A DNA stretch of 64,000 bases from NCBI GenBank assembly GCA_050246915.1, contig JBFWVD010000005.1, forward strand, positions 62,001 through 126,000, in the 5' to 3' direction. Both the position numbers and the translations under genes were made by a program. The stretch's first letter is position 1, and each line of letters starts with the position of its first letter. A model generated the notes under the pieces. It did not search any database. It saw only the letters and a list, made by a program, of their open reading frames with translations, and was not told where the DNA came from. This document shows positions 1-8,547 of the stretch, piece by piece. Origin of the DNA: JBFWVD01 sp050246915. Its GTDB lineage: Bacteria; Actinomycetota; Acidimicrobiia; Acidimicrobiales; Ilumatobacteraceae.

Positions 1-225
1 GGCGTCCAGGTCGGTGATGTCGAACACCAGTGGCTTGGCCGCCCCTCCGGCGGCGATGATCTCGTCGCACACCGCCTGGGCTTTGTCGATCACGACATCG
101 TTCACGAACACCTCGGCCCCGGCTTGCGCCAGGCCGAGCGCGAATTGCCGTCCGGTGTGCTGACCGGCGCCGGTCACCAAGGCTCGGCGCCCGCTCAGAT
201 CGATGACGAATCCGTTGCCACTCAT
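1..225 (-). CDS. SDR-family oxidoreductase, N-terminal part (runs off the window)
   Basis: The first 75 codons of a short-chain dehydrogenase/reductase, an NAD(P)-dependent oxidoreductase. After a short lead the sequence reads RALVTGAGQHTGRQFALGLA, which is the first beta strand and the glycine-rich cofactor loop (TGxxxxGxx) of the Rossmann fold. AEVFVNDVVIDKA follows as the second beta strand, with the acidic residues that usually decide NAD preference. The catalytic Ser-Tyr-Lys part lies outside the window, so the substrate cannot be named. An AGGGGGA ribosome site sits just upstream of the ATG. The gene is divergent from the ECF sigma factor, with about 140 bp between them. Confidence 0.85.
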   Translation of the reverse strand, partial: MSGNGFVIDLSGRRALVTGAGQHTGRQFALGLAQAGAEVFVNDVVIDKAQAVCDEIIAAGGAAKPLVFDITDLDA

Positions 226-366
226 GTGTCCCCCTTCACGATGGGGTGAACCTAGTGGTCGACCTCGATGACGCCCCATTTCTGTAGGTCTCGCACGTCA
301 AGGAAGTGGCAAGACGCGCCGAAGGTTGTCCTAGGAGATCGTCTCCTGCACATCTGTTGGGACGTG

Positions 367-924
367 ATGACGAACGTGGAAAGCAGGACCTGGGCAGCGC
401 CGCCGCCACTCACTGCATCGGTGACGGCCATCGGTCCGACGACCGGTCTGTGGCAGTTGTACGAACGGCGACACGCCGACATGGTGCGTATGGCGGCGTT
501 CTTGTGTGGCGATCGACATCGGGCCGAGGACCTCGTGCACGAAGCGTTCGTGCGGGTGATGCACCGATGGGATGAACTGGCCGATGAGGCCGCGGCGGAG
601 GCGTATGTGCGCACCACCATCGTGAACCTCATCCGCGGTGAGCATCGTCATCGTCAGGTCGTGGAGCGACGCGGCTCGTCGATGGTCGACGAGTGGAGCG
701 GTTCGGCCGAGGACTCCGCGCTCGGACGTGTATCGGCCGACCGGGTGCTGGCTGCGGTGTCGGCACTTCCGTTTCGTCAGCGCGCTTGCGTCGTCATGCG
801 GTTCTGGATGCGGATGAGTGAATCGGAGATCGCCGAGGGACTCGGTATTTCGATCGGATCGGTGCGAACCCATGCTCGTCGTGGCGTGAGCGCACTGCAG
901 AAGGTGTTGGGAGACGAACGATGA
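367..924 (+). CDS. ECF RNA polymerase sigma factor (SigE/SigM-like, about 185 aa)
   Basis: A small sigma-70 family factor of the extracytoplasmic-function class. Region 2 is seen around residues 30-75 (LYERRHADMVRMAAFL, then GDRHRAEDLVHEAFVRV, the -10 recognition helix). Region 4 lies around residues 130-180 (FRQRACVVMRFWMRMSESEIAEGLGISIGSVRTHARRG), a clear helix-turn-helix for the -35 element. The frame is open from 268, but the extra N-terminus is unlike the family, so the ATG at 367 is preferred. The last codon overlaps the next gene by ATGA, so the two are translationally coupled. The partner is probably the membrane regulator of this sigma factor. The signal sensed is unknown. Confidence 0.88.
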   Translation: MTNVESRTWAAPPPLTASVTAIGPTTGLWQLYERRHADMVRMAAFLCGDRHRAEDLVHEAFVRVMHRWDELADEAAAEAYVRTTIVNLIRGEHRHRQVVERRGSSMVDEWSGSAEDSALGRVSADRVLAAVSALPFRQRACVVMRFWMRMSESEIAEGLGISIGSVRTHARRGVSALQKVLGDER

Positions 925-1940
925 GCAAGGACACGAACGACTTCGAAGGGCGACTGGCCGACATGTTCGATGACACCGCGGCGTCGATCAAGCCCAGGAG
1001 CGACTTCGGCGCGGTGCTCGCCGAACGATCGGCCGCCCCTGTAGCCCTGCCAGGTCACGGACTGCGCGCCTCGCGTCGGATGGTCAGTGTTGCCGCGGCA
1101 GCGGCAGTGGTGGTGGGTCTTCCCGCGCTGGCCGCAGCGGCGACGATGAGCCGCACTGAGCATCGGGTGACCGCGGCGGACACCTCGGTCACTCCGACGT
1201 TGGTGTCAACGACAGTTGCACCGACCACGACAACGGTGACCACCACGTCGTCGACTGTCGCGTCGTCCACTTCGAGTGCGCCGACCACCGAGGCAACGGC
1301 GGCGGTGTCGACGGCGACGAGCGAGCCGCCGCGAGTGGAGCCGACCACGACGACCACCAAACCGAAGCCTGCGACGACCGTGGCAACCACCAAGCCCGCG
1401 CCGGTGGTGGGATTTGCCATCTTGGCCGCCGAGGGCAGTTGGGATGCGTTTCCCATGCGCATCTTGGTGAAGGGTACGGCTCCGATCGGTAGTCAGGTCC
1501 ATGCGACAACGCACTACGGCGACTTCGATCCCGTCGTCAATGGTGACGGTGTGTGGAAACTGAAGTTCGACATCGGCGAAGTCGAGGTCGGCGCGACGGT
1601 GTCGGTGCGCCTCACCAACGACGTCTCCGGTGAGGTACTCGAAGCGTCCCTCACACGACCGGCGCCCAAGGCGACCACGTTCTTGGCGCAGGCGGCCTAC
1701 ACCGAGTGCAACTCGACGCCGCCGTACAACGCCTACTGGGGCAAGGGTGCCATGGGTTCGACGGTGACCATCACCTCGCCATACGGCGGTACGCAGGTGA
1801 CGATTGGCGCCGACGGTGCGTTCCACACCCGCGTCGAGTTCCCCGAAGCGCCCGTGGGTGAGAAGTTCTGGGTGCGGATCTCCAACTCGGCTGGCGGTGC
1901 GGTGTACGAACTCCCGATGACCAGGCTTGCGCCGGGTTGA
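921..1940 (+). CDS. Single-pass membrane protein, probable regulator of the upstream sigma factor, with Thr-rich linker and two beta-sandwich repeats
   Basis: 339 aa. Residues 1-50 are a short cytosolic, acidic segment (DFEGRLADMFDDTAASIKP). Residues about 54-76 form one hydrophobic membrane segment, and 88-155 a Thr/Pro/Ser-rich linker typical of an extracytoplasmic stalk. The rest contains two related modules of about 85 residues (about 165-245 and 255-335), each ending in a VSVRLTN or FWVRISN strand, which look like small beta sandwiches. Topology and the ATGA overlap with the ECF sigma gene fit an anti-sigma factor whose outside part senses something. However, no classical zinc anti-sigma motif (HxxxCxxC) is visible, so this role is inferred from context alone. 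Confidence 0.7.
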   Translation: MSKDTNDFEGRLADMFDDTAASIKPRSDFGAVLAERSAAPVALPGHGLRASRRMVSVAAAAAVVVGLPALAAAATMSRTEHRVTAADTSVTPTLVSTTVAPTTTTVTTTSSTVASSTSSAPTTEATAAVSTATSEPPRVEPTTTTTKPKPATTVATTKPAPVVGFAILAAEGSWDAFPMRILVKGTAPIGSQVHATTHYGDFDPVVNGDGVWKLKFDIGEVEVGATVSVRLTNDVSGEVLEASLTRPAPKATTFLAQAAYTECNSTPPYNAYWGKGAMGSTVTITSPYGGTQVTIGADGAFHTRVEFPEAPVGEKFWVRISNSAGGAVYELPMTRLAPG

Positions 1941-1958
1941 GCGCGGTGACGCGGTGCG

Positions 1959-3023
1959 TCAGCGAACCAGGCCGGGTCGCTTCTCGAGTCCGAAGCTGTA
2001 CGGGTCGACGATGCCTGGTGGCGCGTCGCACACATTCGGGATGTTGTTGACGAGCCACAGGCCGGTGGCGGCTTCCAAGCCGAGGTAGTTGTTGCCGTCG
2101 GGGGAGGTCGAGTGGAGGTTCAACTCGTAGCTCGGCCACCCGCTGATGATGATGCGGTAGCAACCGTCGCGGGCCACGGGCTGAGGCCAGTCGGGCGCCA
2201 GGTCAGGATGCAGCCGGGTCACATGTTCGAGCGTCACCACTTCCTTGCCGCCGACCATGCCCTGCACTTCGAATCGCAATGCGGCGACGGTCCCGGCAGG
2301 CACGGTGCCAATGGCAAGGTCGAGTTGATGAGGTGTCGGCTGGCGGTCGGTGGTCTCGCGGATCTCGTCGAGTTCGACGCCGAGCGCAGCGGCCACCATC
2401 TCCACCGTCGGGCCCCAGTAGCGGATCAGTCGACCCGCAGCGAGATACGGGGGTAGCGGCGAGTTCATCGGCTGACCCATGCCGAACCAGTTGAACTGGG
2501 TGTCGGCATCGTCGTAGTGCTCGTAGCTCATGATCTCGATCATGCGGATCGAGTCGACCCGCCCGGCAATGCCGGTGAGGTAGATGGCCAACGCATCGGT
2601 GGCGAAGCCCGGGTCGATGCCCGAGACGAAAAGCGTCGACTCGCCGCTCTCGCACGCTTGTACGAGACGATCGGTGCTGCGTCGTGACACATGTCTGGCA
2701 TGCGGATAGATGGCAGGCAGCAGGGCGGAGGACACCACATTGGTGCCCGACTCGAGGATCATCGCTAGCTCGTCGGTGGTGTCTTTGGTGTTGCGTGGCG
2801 AGTGCGAGATGCAATCGGCGCCCATCGACAGCACGGCCGCACGATCGTTGGTGGCCAAGACGCCAGTGGGCGGCAAACCGCACAACTCGCCGGCGTCCTT
2901 GCCGACCTTTGCCGGGTCGTGCACCAAAACGCCGACCAGTTCGAGATCGGGGCGCTCGATGATCTGGCGCAGTGACGTGGCCCCCACCGAACCCGTGGCC
3001 CATTGCACAACTGTGTATGACAT
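1959..3023 (-). CDS. DapB-like NAD(P)-dependent reductase (amine dehydrogenase / dihydrodipicolinate reductase-like)
   Basis: 354 aa. It begins with VVQWATGSVGATSLRQI, a Rossmann strand and nucleotide-binding loop of the kind seen in the actinobacterial 'dihydrodipicolinate reductase N-terminal domain' proteins. HDPAKVGKDAGELCGLPPTG and VSSALLPAIYPHA follow. This family is distinct from true DapB of lysine synthesis, and members include 2,4-diaminopentanoate dehydrogenase-like enzymes. The length fits. The substrate is not known. In related actinobacteria such genes occur among lipid and steroid catabolic genes, which agrees with the neighbouring thiolase and DUF35 genes. It reads in the same direction as the LLM oxidoreductase, with a gap of about 60 bp, so the two may share a transcript. 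Confidence 0.75.
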   Translation of the reverse strand: MSYTVVQWATGSVGATSLRQIIERPDLELVGVLVHDPAKVGKDAGELCGLPPTGVLATNDRAAVLSMGADCISHSPRNTKDTTDELAMILESGTNVVSSALLPAIYPHARHVSRRSTDRLVQACESGESTLFVSGIDPGFATDALAIYLTGIAGRVDSIRMIEIMSYEHYDDADTQFNWFGMGQPMNSPLPPYLAAGRLIRYWGPTVEMVAAALGVELDEIRETTDRQPTPHQLDLAIGTVPAGTVAALRFEVQGMVGGKEVVTLEHVTRLHPDLAPDWPQPVARDGCYRIIISGWPSYELNLHSTSPDGNNYLGLEAATGLWLVNNIPNVCDAPPGIVDPYSFGLEKRPGLVR

Positions 3024-3082
3024 GTGCCCGTTTCTATCGCGGGCGGCCGCATCGTGTCGTCCGTGCCGTCAGCGCATGTTTG

Positions 3083-3979
3083 TCAGTACAGATCGAAGAG
3101 CTCTCCGATGGCGTGCACCTGGCCACCGCGGGTCGATGAGACGGCGCAGATGGGCATGACGCCGAGGTCGAACCACTCATCGAGTCGGTCCCGGATCTGG
3201 GTGGGGTTCCCGACGAGGGCGACATCGTCGAGGAACTCGTCGGTGAAGCACCCGGGCAACTGATCACGGTCGCCGGAGGCCAGCACTGCCTCGACATGAT
3301 CGACCATGTCGTCGTAGCCCGCGGTGCGGAAGAAGTTCCGATAGGCCGAAGCGTCGAGGTAGGTGAGCAGTCGCGACCGCAGCAACGCCCGAGCCGCACC
3401 GATGTCATCGTCGATGATGGTGGCCATCATCGCACCGACGCTGAAGTTCGCACGGCGTTCAGCGGGAATCTTGGCCAGCATGGCTGATGCGTGCGACCGC
3501 GGCATCTGCGCCCAGAGGACCCCGTCGGCAAGCTCGATTGACAGTGACAGCATCTTGTCGCGGAGCGCGGCGAGCCAGATCGGTGGCAGCGCGCCCGTGA
3601 TGGGGGTCTGTTCGCGGATGGCGGTGATCCACGATCGTGCGGCGGCGAGCGGTGTGCCGGCCGCGTAGCCGAGGTCGGTCATGAACTCGACGCGACTCAC
3701 TCCCAGCCCGAGGCGGAAACGCCCTCCGCTCAGCTCGTGCAGCTGTGCCGCCGACTCGGCCATCTCGTGCGGATGCAACGGGTAGATGGGCTGAATGCTC
3801 GACCACACCGCGATGTCGTGCGTGGCCGCCGCGAGCGCCATGCACATCGTGAGGTTGCCGTGCGTGCCAAAGGTGGCGAGTCCCGCAAAGCCGCGTTCGT
3901 CGGCTTCTCTGGCAACCTCGAGCAGGCCGGCGCGGCGGCCGGGCATGCCCTTCATCGAGATGGCTGGTCGTCGTTCCAT
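3083..3979 (-). CDS. LLM-class (F420- or FMN-dependent) oxidoreductase
   Basis: 298 aa luciferase-like monooxygenase-fold enzyme. Diagnostic parts are EVAREADERGFAGLATF near the N-terminus, HPHEMAESAAQLHELSGGRFRLGLGVS at about residues 70-98 (the classic 'SGGRF.LGLG' signature), and PIWLAALRDKMLSL later. The C-terminal part (NPTQIRDRLDEWFDLG) is also typical. In actinobacteria most such proteins use coenzyme F420, but the cofactor cannot be read from sequence alone. The substrate is unknown. The ATG at the end gives a sensible N-terminus. The gene lies upstream of the DapB-like reductase on the same strand and is divergent from the phosphoesterase. Confidence 0.85.
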   Translation of the reverse strand: MERRPAISMKGMPGRRAGLLEVAREADERGFAGLATFGTHGNLTMCMALAAATHDIAVWSSIQPIYPLHPHEMAESAAQLHELSGGRFRLGLGVSRVEFMTDLGYAAGTPLAAARSWITAIREQTPITGALPPIWLAALRDKMLSLSIELADGVLWAQMPRSHASAMLAKIPAERRANFSVGAMMATIIDDDIGAARALLRSRLLTYLDASAYRNFFRTAGYDDMVDHVEAVLASGDRDQLPGCFTDEFLDDVALVGNPTQIRDRLDEWFDLGVMPICAVSSTRGGQVHAIGELFDLY

Positions 3980-4156
3980 GGCCGGAGCGTACGGTGGGCG
4001 GTCGTCGTGCGCTCGTATGTCGGGTAGAGCTCGCCTGTGGAGTCGGCGGCGTTGGAAAGCTGATTTTCATACTCCCGGTCCCATGGATACAGTTTCAGGA
4101 GCGGGGCTGGCTGAATCGAGGGGACGGCGGCGTCGAGCGGCCGAGAGAGGCATTCG

Positions 4157-4765
4157 TTGCGCATCGGAATCGTCTCCGACATCCATGGGAACGTCGACGG
4201 TCTGCTCATGGCGCTCGACCTCATGCCGCCGGTCGATGAACTCATCTGCCTCGGCGACATGGTCGAGGAGTACCGATTCAGCAACGAGGCAATCGCCATT
4301 CTCCGCGATCGCGGCGCCCGATGCGTGCTGGGAAACCACGACATCGGTCTGCTGGGTCCACACGGCCAACGCGCTCGTTCCGCTGAGCACGTCGATCAGA
4401 ACCTGGTGAGCTGGCTCGCCGAGCAACCCCGATCGATACAGACGGTCATCGATGGTCGCCGCGTCACCATCACCCATGCCAGCCCGTGCGCGCCGGGAAC
4501 TCAGTACGTGATGCCCGGCTCGCCGGAACTGCGACGTATCGCCGAGGTCGATGCCGATCTCGTCCTGCTCGGGCACACCCATCGTCAGATGGTCGAGCGA
4601 GCGGGGACGACGCTCGTGATCAACCCGGGCTCGGCCGGCCAGGCACGCGATCCCGGCAACGGTCGGCAACTGTCGTTCGCAGTTGTCGATGTGTCCCATT
4701 CGACCATCGAGGTCGAGATCCGCGACTACAAAACCACCGAAGCGACGCTCGCCACCCCGGCGTAG
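4157..4765 (+). CDS. Calcineurin-like metallophosphoesterase (YfcE/MJ0936 type)
   Basis: 202 aa with all the two-metal phosphoesterase motifs: D8-x-H10 (SDIHGN), G33-D34, G59-N60-H61-D62, H107 (THASP), and G139-H140-x-H142 (GHTHRQM). The compact size and the closing INPGSAGQARD are like the bacterial YfcE-type phosphodiesterases. The true substrate, a phosphodiester or a nucleotide, is not predictable. The start is TTG at 4157, with GAGAGG about 9 nt upstream, because MRIGIVSDIHGN is the expected N-terminus. The stop is only 8 nt before the thiolase start, so they are probably co-transcribed. Confidence 0.85.
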   Translation: MRIGIVSDIHGNVDGLLMALDLMPPVDELICLGDMVEEYRFSNEAIAILRDRGARCVLGNHDIGLLGPHGQRARSAEHVDQNLVSWLAEQPRSIQTVIDGRRVTITHASPCAPGTQYVMPGSPELRRIAEVDADLVLLGHTHRQMVERAGTTLVINPGSAGQARDPGNGRQLSFAVVDVSHSTIEVEIRDYKTTEATLATPA

Positions 4766-4773
4766 GAGGACAT

Positions 4774-6003
4774 GTGAAGACGATGCGAGATACCTGTGCC
4801 ATCGTGGGCATCGGTACGACCGAGTATTACAAACGAGGTCAGTCCTATCCCGAGACCGAGCTCTCGATGGCCTGCACGGCCATCTTGGCGGCACTCGATG
4901 ACGCGGGGCTCACCATCAACGACCTCGATGGCTTCTCCATCTACTCGAGTTCGTGCGACCCGGCCACGGTCGGCGCGGAGCTCGGCGTCCCGGAGATCCG
5001 CTGGGCAACCACGACGACGTCGGGTGGCGGTGGGTGCGTCGGTGCTCTGGGCGTTGCCGCGGCCGCGATCGACACCGGTCAGGCGACCACGATCGTGAGC
5101 CTGATGACCCTGCAGCAGTTGAACAAGCGACTCGGCGGTTCGGCCGTGGGTGGCATGTTGCAGTACGCAACGATGTCCGATGGCGGCGGCAGTCCCTATG
5201 GCGGAAGCGGCATCAGTTCGGCGGCGGCTTTCACTGCCAACAACGGCCTGCTCTCGCCGGGTCACAGCTTCGCCCAGATCATCTCGCGGCACATGCACCT
5301 GTATGGAACGACCCGGGAACAGATGGCAGAGGTGGCGCTGTCCTCCCGCAAGAACGCCCTCACCAACCCCCGAGCACTGCGCCGCGAGCCGCTCACCATC
5401 GACGACTACTTCAACGCTCGCATGATCAACGATCCGCTGTGCCTGTTCGACTACACGATGGAGTCCGACGGCGCAGTGGCGGTCATCACCACCTCCACCG
5501 AGCGAGCCCGTGATCTCAAGCAACCACCGGTGCTCATCAGCGCCGCACCGCACGGGGGCACCGGACGCTGGGGGCCGGCGCTGTTCAAGTACTTCCAGAC
5601 GCCCGATGAGTTCTTCCCGACGTCGGGTCATCGCCCGGTGGCGAAGCGGATGTACGAGATGGCGGGCATGGGTCCCGAGGACGTCGACGTAGCACTGCTG
5701 TACGACCACTTCGCGCCGATGGTCATGATCCAGTTGGAGGACTACGGCTTCTGTCCCGTCGGAGAAGGCGGTCGGTTCTTGGCCGACGGCAACATCCGCT
5801 ACGGGACGGGCACCATCCCGGTGAACACCCACGGCGGCAACCTCTCCGAGGCGTACATCATCGGTATGACCCACATGCGTGAGGCGGTCGAGCAGTTGCG
5901 CGGTACCGCGGCGAATCAAGTCGAGGGCGCAGAGGTTGCCCTCATCACCGGAGGCCCGGCGGGCCTGCCCGTTTCTGGCGCTCTCCTGCGAAAGGACAAC
6001 TGA
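4774..6003 (+). CDS. Thiolase-family lipid-transfer protein (SCP-x/Ltp-like)
   Basis: 409 aa thiolase-fold protein of the acyl-CoA thiolase/aldolase group. GGGGCVGALGVAAAAI (residues 84-99) corresponds to the nucleophile region, with C88 the candidate cysteine. IPVNTHGGNLSEAY (349-361) is the C-terminal catalytic histidine loop (H353). The open frame runs upstream to 4486, but that part overlaps the phosphoesterase and is not protein-like. GTG at 4774, 4 nt after AGGAGG, is chosen; ATG at 4783 is the alternative. The DUF35 gene follows after 2 nt. In actinobacteria such pairs form complexes that retro-aldol cleave or thiolyse side-chain acyl-CoAs, for example Ltp2 in steroid degradation. That role here is by analogy. 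Confidence 0.87.
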   Translation: MKTMRDTCAIVGIGTTEYYKRGQSYPETELSMACTAILAALDDAGLTINDLDGFSIYSSSCDPATVGAELGVPEIRWATTTTSGGGGCVGALGVAAAAIDTGQATTIVSLMTLQQLNKRLGGSAVGGMLQYATMSDGGGSPYGGSGISSAAAFTANNGLLSPGHSFAQIISRHMHLYGTTREQMAEVALSSRKNALTNPRALRREPLTIDDYFNARMINDPLCLFDYTMESDGAVAVITTSTERARDLKQPPVLISAAPHGGTGRWGPALFKYFQTPDEFFPTSGHRPVAKRMYEMAGMGPEDVDVALLYDHFAPMVMIQLEDYGFCPVGEGGRFLADGNIRYGTGTIPVNTHGGNLSEAYIIGMTHMREAVEQLRGTAANQVEGAEVALITGGPAGLPVSGALLRKDN

Positions 6004-6005
6004 TC

Positions 6006-6464
6006 ATGGCCGGAGATTTCGGAACGCTCACCCAGGGCGTGTTCCCCACGATCCTTGCCGACACCCACGCCGATGCCCTGACGCAACCGTTCTGGGACGC
6101 GGCGAAGGAAGACCGGCTGGTGTGTCAGCAGTGCACCAACTGCGGCACATTCCGGATGCCCCCGTCGCCGTTCTGCTTCAACTGCCAGAAGCGGGACTAC
6201 ACCTTCACCGAACTGCCCGGTACGGGGAAGATCTACAGCTTCACTGTGGTGCGTCACCCACTCCACCCGGACCTCGCCGACTGCTGCCCGTATGTGTCGG
6301 GCGTCGTCGAACTCGACGGCACCCAGGGTGCGGGGGCGCGCATGTTGGTGAACATCATCGGGGTCGATCCGGAGACCGTGAAGATCGGCGATGCCGTCGA
6401 GATCGTCTTCGAACACGTGAACGTCGAGATGTCGACGCCGAGGTTCCGGCCCATCAGTTCTTGA
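6006..6464 (+). CDS. DUF35 (rubredoxin-like zinc ribbon + OB-fold) partner of the thiolase
   Basis: 152 aa. Residues about 25-65 carry the short helix and zinc ribbon: C43-x2-C46 (CTNCG) and C57-x2-C60 (CFNC), preceded by the typical QPFWDAAKEDRLV. Residues 66-150 are the OB-fold (GKIYSFTVVRHPLHP, YVSGVVELDG, KIGDAVEIVFE). DUF35 proteins bind acyl-CoA and act as the small subunit of lipid-transfer thiolases. The position 2 nt after the thiolase stop strongly supports a two-subunit enzyme. A hairpin ends the unit shortly downstream. Confidence 0.9.
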   Translation: MAGDFGTLTQGVFPTILADTHADALTQPFWDAAKEDRLVCQQCTNCGTFRMPPSPFCFNCQKRDYTFTELPGTGKIYSFTVVRHPLHPDLADCCPYVSGVVELDGTQGAGARMLVNIIGVDPETVKIGDAVEIVFEHVNVEMSTPRFRPISS

Positions 6465-6473
6465 CGGTCGCTC

Positions 6474-6502
6474 GTCAGCCGGGGCGTTGCACCCCGGCTG
6501 AC
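6474..6502 (+). terminator. Hairpin after the thiolase-DUF35 unit
   Basis: A perfect 11-bp stem (GTCAGCCGGGG pairing with CCCCGGCTGAC) with a 7-nt loop begins 10 nt after the DUF35 stop codon. There is no run of T after it, so it is a hairpin-type terminator or an mRNA 3'-end stabiliser rather than a textbook intrinsic terminator. Confidence 0.55.
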
Positions 6503-6560
6503 GTCCGGCCGGGTCCGGTGGTTCGGTGCTTCGTGACCTCCGAGAGCGAAGGATGCAGCG

Positions 6561-7073
6561 ATGAGACGACCGATACGACGAGTGGTGACCGGCTTCGATG
6601 AGCATGGCGCGTCGATCGTCACGCTCGATGGCGCAACACCGATTGACATCGAGTCGCTGAACGGTGGCCCGGAGGTGACGTTCGTGTGGGCCACGCCGGA
6701 TGTGGCGGTCCTGCCGGCACCGAGCGCCGACCCGATCGTGGGTCTCGTCGACGCGTTCCCTCGACCGGGCGGCAGTTCGGTCATGATCGTCACCCATCCG
6801 CCGGGTAGCGGCGTGACCGGTGGCGACGGGATGGACGGGGATCTCGCCGGTGACGTCACGGTCGATCTCGACGGTCTCCACGCAACCGAGACGGTGGACT
6901 ACATCATCGTCATCAGCGGAGAGATCTGGCTGGAACTCGACAACAAGGCCGAGGTGAAGCTCGGCCCAGGTGATGTACTGGTACAGAACGGCACCCGACA
7001 TGGTTGGCGCAACCGAGGCACACAGGACGCCACCGTCGCTGTCGTATTGCTCGGGGCACGACGGGCCACCTGA
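6561..7073 (+). CDS. Cupin-domain protein
   Basis: 170 aa. The C-terminal half (about 100-165) is a cupin barrel. HATETVDYIIVISGEIWLEL holds motif 1 (histidine, glutamate and the 'G-E-x' turn). LGPGDVLVQNGTRHGWRNRG holds motif 2 (PGD...H...N). The N-terminal 80 residues include FVWATPDV and SSVMIVTHPPGS, an arrangement common in actinobacterial cupins annotated only as 'cupin domain-containing'. Cupins may be metal enzymes or ligand binders, and nothing here decides which. The gene lies after the thiolase-DUF35 hairpin and likely has its own promoter. Confidence 0.82.
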   Translation: MRRPIRRVVTGFDEHGASIVTLDGATPIDIESLNGGPEVTFVWATPDVAVLPAPSADPIVGLVDAFPRPGGSSVMIVTHPPGSGVTGGDGMDGDLAGDVTVDLDGLHATETVDYIIVISGEIWLELDNKAEVKLGPGDVLVQNGTRHGWRNRGTQDATVAVVLLGARRAT

Positions 7074-7138
7074 CCCTCGCCGACGGGCGACGTTCGGCGT
7101 ACGGTCACGTCCAACCCAACGGAGGGCCAGGGCAGCGC

Positions 7139-7330
7139 ATGGTCATCATGGTCGTTCTCATCTACCAACTGTTCGGGTTGGTGTTCGGCATGTGGATCGG
7201 TCACATCAAGGGACACACCCTGCTCGGTGCGACCCTCGGGTTCTTCCTCGGGTTCATCGGATTGATCGTCATCGCCGTGCTGCGCACCGGGCCCGATGAC
7301 CGTTGGCCACCACGAGCCATGGCGCGCTGA
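7139..7330 (+). CDS. Small two-segment membrane protein (63 aa)
   Basis: A short protein that is mostly two hydrophobic helices: VVLIYQLFGLVFGMWIG (about 5-21) and TLLGATLGFFLGFIGLIVIAVL (about 28-49). A basic tail, RTGPDDRWPPRAMAR, follows. It resembles the small 'superinfection-immunity/PMP3-like' membrane proteins found scattered in actinobacteria, but I do not recognise a named family. The frame is open further upstream; the ATG at 7139 is preferred because the hydrophobic part starts there and GGAGG lies about 13 nt before. ATG 7148 is possible. Confidence 0.55.
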   Translation: MVIMVVLIYQLFGLVFGMWIGHIKGHTLLGATLGFFLGFIGLIVIAVLRTGPDDRWPPRAMAR

Positions 7331-7482
7331 CCCGGCCCCGAGCTGGCAGACCGGTGACATCTTCCGGCTCGACGGCGGCGACGGAGTGTTCCGAGCATGA
7401 CCAGGTGGGCCGCAGTGTCAACTCTTATTGCGGGCCGTTACCCAGAAGGACCGGGCCCGCGGCGCGGGGATAGGGTCGGCGG

Positions 7483-8547
7483 ATGGCTGATCCGCTGGTT
7501 GCAATCGACAACGCCCGCTTGTCCCGTTGGCTCGACGATGCCGTTCCGTCGCTGGGAGATGGCCCACTGACAACCGAACTGGTGTCGGGCGGGTCGACCA
7601 ACCTCATCCTCCGGCTGCGCCGTGGCGGTGACGCCACCGCGATCTTCCGCAGTCCACCGCTGGAGGGCAGCCCCGAAGGGGCCAAGACCATCAAGCGTGA
7701 AGCGACGGTGTTGCGGGCGCTGACCGGTACCTCGGTGCCGAGCCCCGCGTTCCTCGGATACTGCGAGGACGGCGATGTCGTCGGTGTTGGGTTCTACGTG
7801 ATGGAAGAAGTCGATGGCTGGGCGGCGCTGATGACGCCCGACAACGCCATGCACTGGCAGCCGCCGTTCGACCGGTCGCCCGATCAGCACTACCTGGCGT
7901 GGGCGTTGACGGATGGACTCATCGAGATGGCCAACCTCGACTATGTCGCGGTTGGACTCGGTGACTTCGGAAAGCCCGAAGGCTTCCTCGATCGTCAGCC
8001 CGATCGTTGGGTGTCGCACGTCGAGGGCTACAGCCGGCGCTATCCGAAGTACACGCAGCGTGATCTGCCGGGCTTCTACTACACCGCGGACTGATTGCGG
8101 GCCAACGTTCCCACCACGTCGCGGCCCGGTCTGATGCACGGTGACTACGCGCCGAACAACTCGTTGTTCCACTGGCGGCCACCGGCACGCCTCGCCGCGA
8201 TCATCGATTGGGAGACCGCCACCATCGGCGACCCATTGCTCGACCTTGCTGCGTTCATCCACCATCTGGTTCCACTGGGACACGACGACGGTGAGGTGCG
8301 GTACTTCCCTCCCGGCATGCCGTCGCGTGACGACGTCGTGGCCTACTACGCGGAGCGGACCCGACGCGATGTGAGCGAACTCGACTACTACTCGGTGCTG
8401 TGCCGGTGGAGGTCGGCGTGCATGATCGAGTACAAGGTGGCCGAATCGGTCCAAGGGCTGTCATCGCCCGAGAAGGGTCAGCGCTTCGCCGAGTTGTGCA
8501 GCTCCGCGTTCGCTGACGCCGAACGGTTGGCGCGATCGCTCGGCTGA
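7483..8547 (+). pseudogene. Phosphotransferase (APH/choline-kinase fold) interrupted by an in-frame TGA
   Basis: One continuous reading frame of an aminoglycoside-phosphotransferase-family enzyme of the kind linked to acyl-CoA metabolism, broken only by TGA at 8092-8094. The first part (7483-8091, 203 codons) has the nucleotide-binding lobe (LVSGGSTNLILRLRRGG, FYVMEEVDGWA). The second part resumes directly with LRANVPTTSRPGLMHGDYAP: the catalytic loop H-G-D-x-x-x-x-N, then IIDWETATIGDPLLDLAAF with the metal-binding aspartate. Family members commonly have Trp-Leu at this junction, so TGG to TGA is the simplest change. Either the gene is a fresh pseudogene or one base is wrong. Two separate functional proteins are unlikely, because neither half has a whole active site. 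Confidence 0.8.

Noticed and set aside
4486..4773. Longer N-terminus for the thiolase
   Set aside because: The extra 96 residues overlap the phosphoesterase gene in another frame and are Arg-rich shadow sequence; a good ribosome site precedes GTG 4774.
8092..8094. UGA read as selenocysteine
   Set aside because: No SECIS-like hairpin is evident right after the codon, and the family has no Sec members. A Trp to stop change explains it better.
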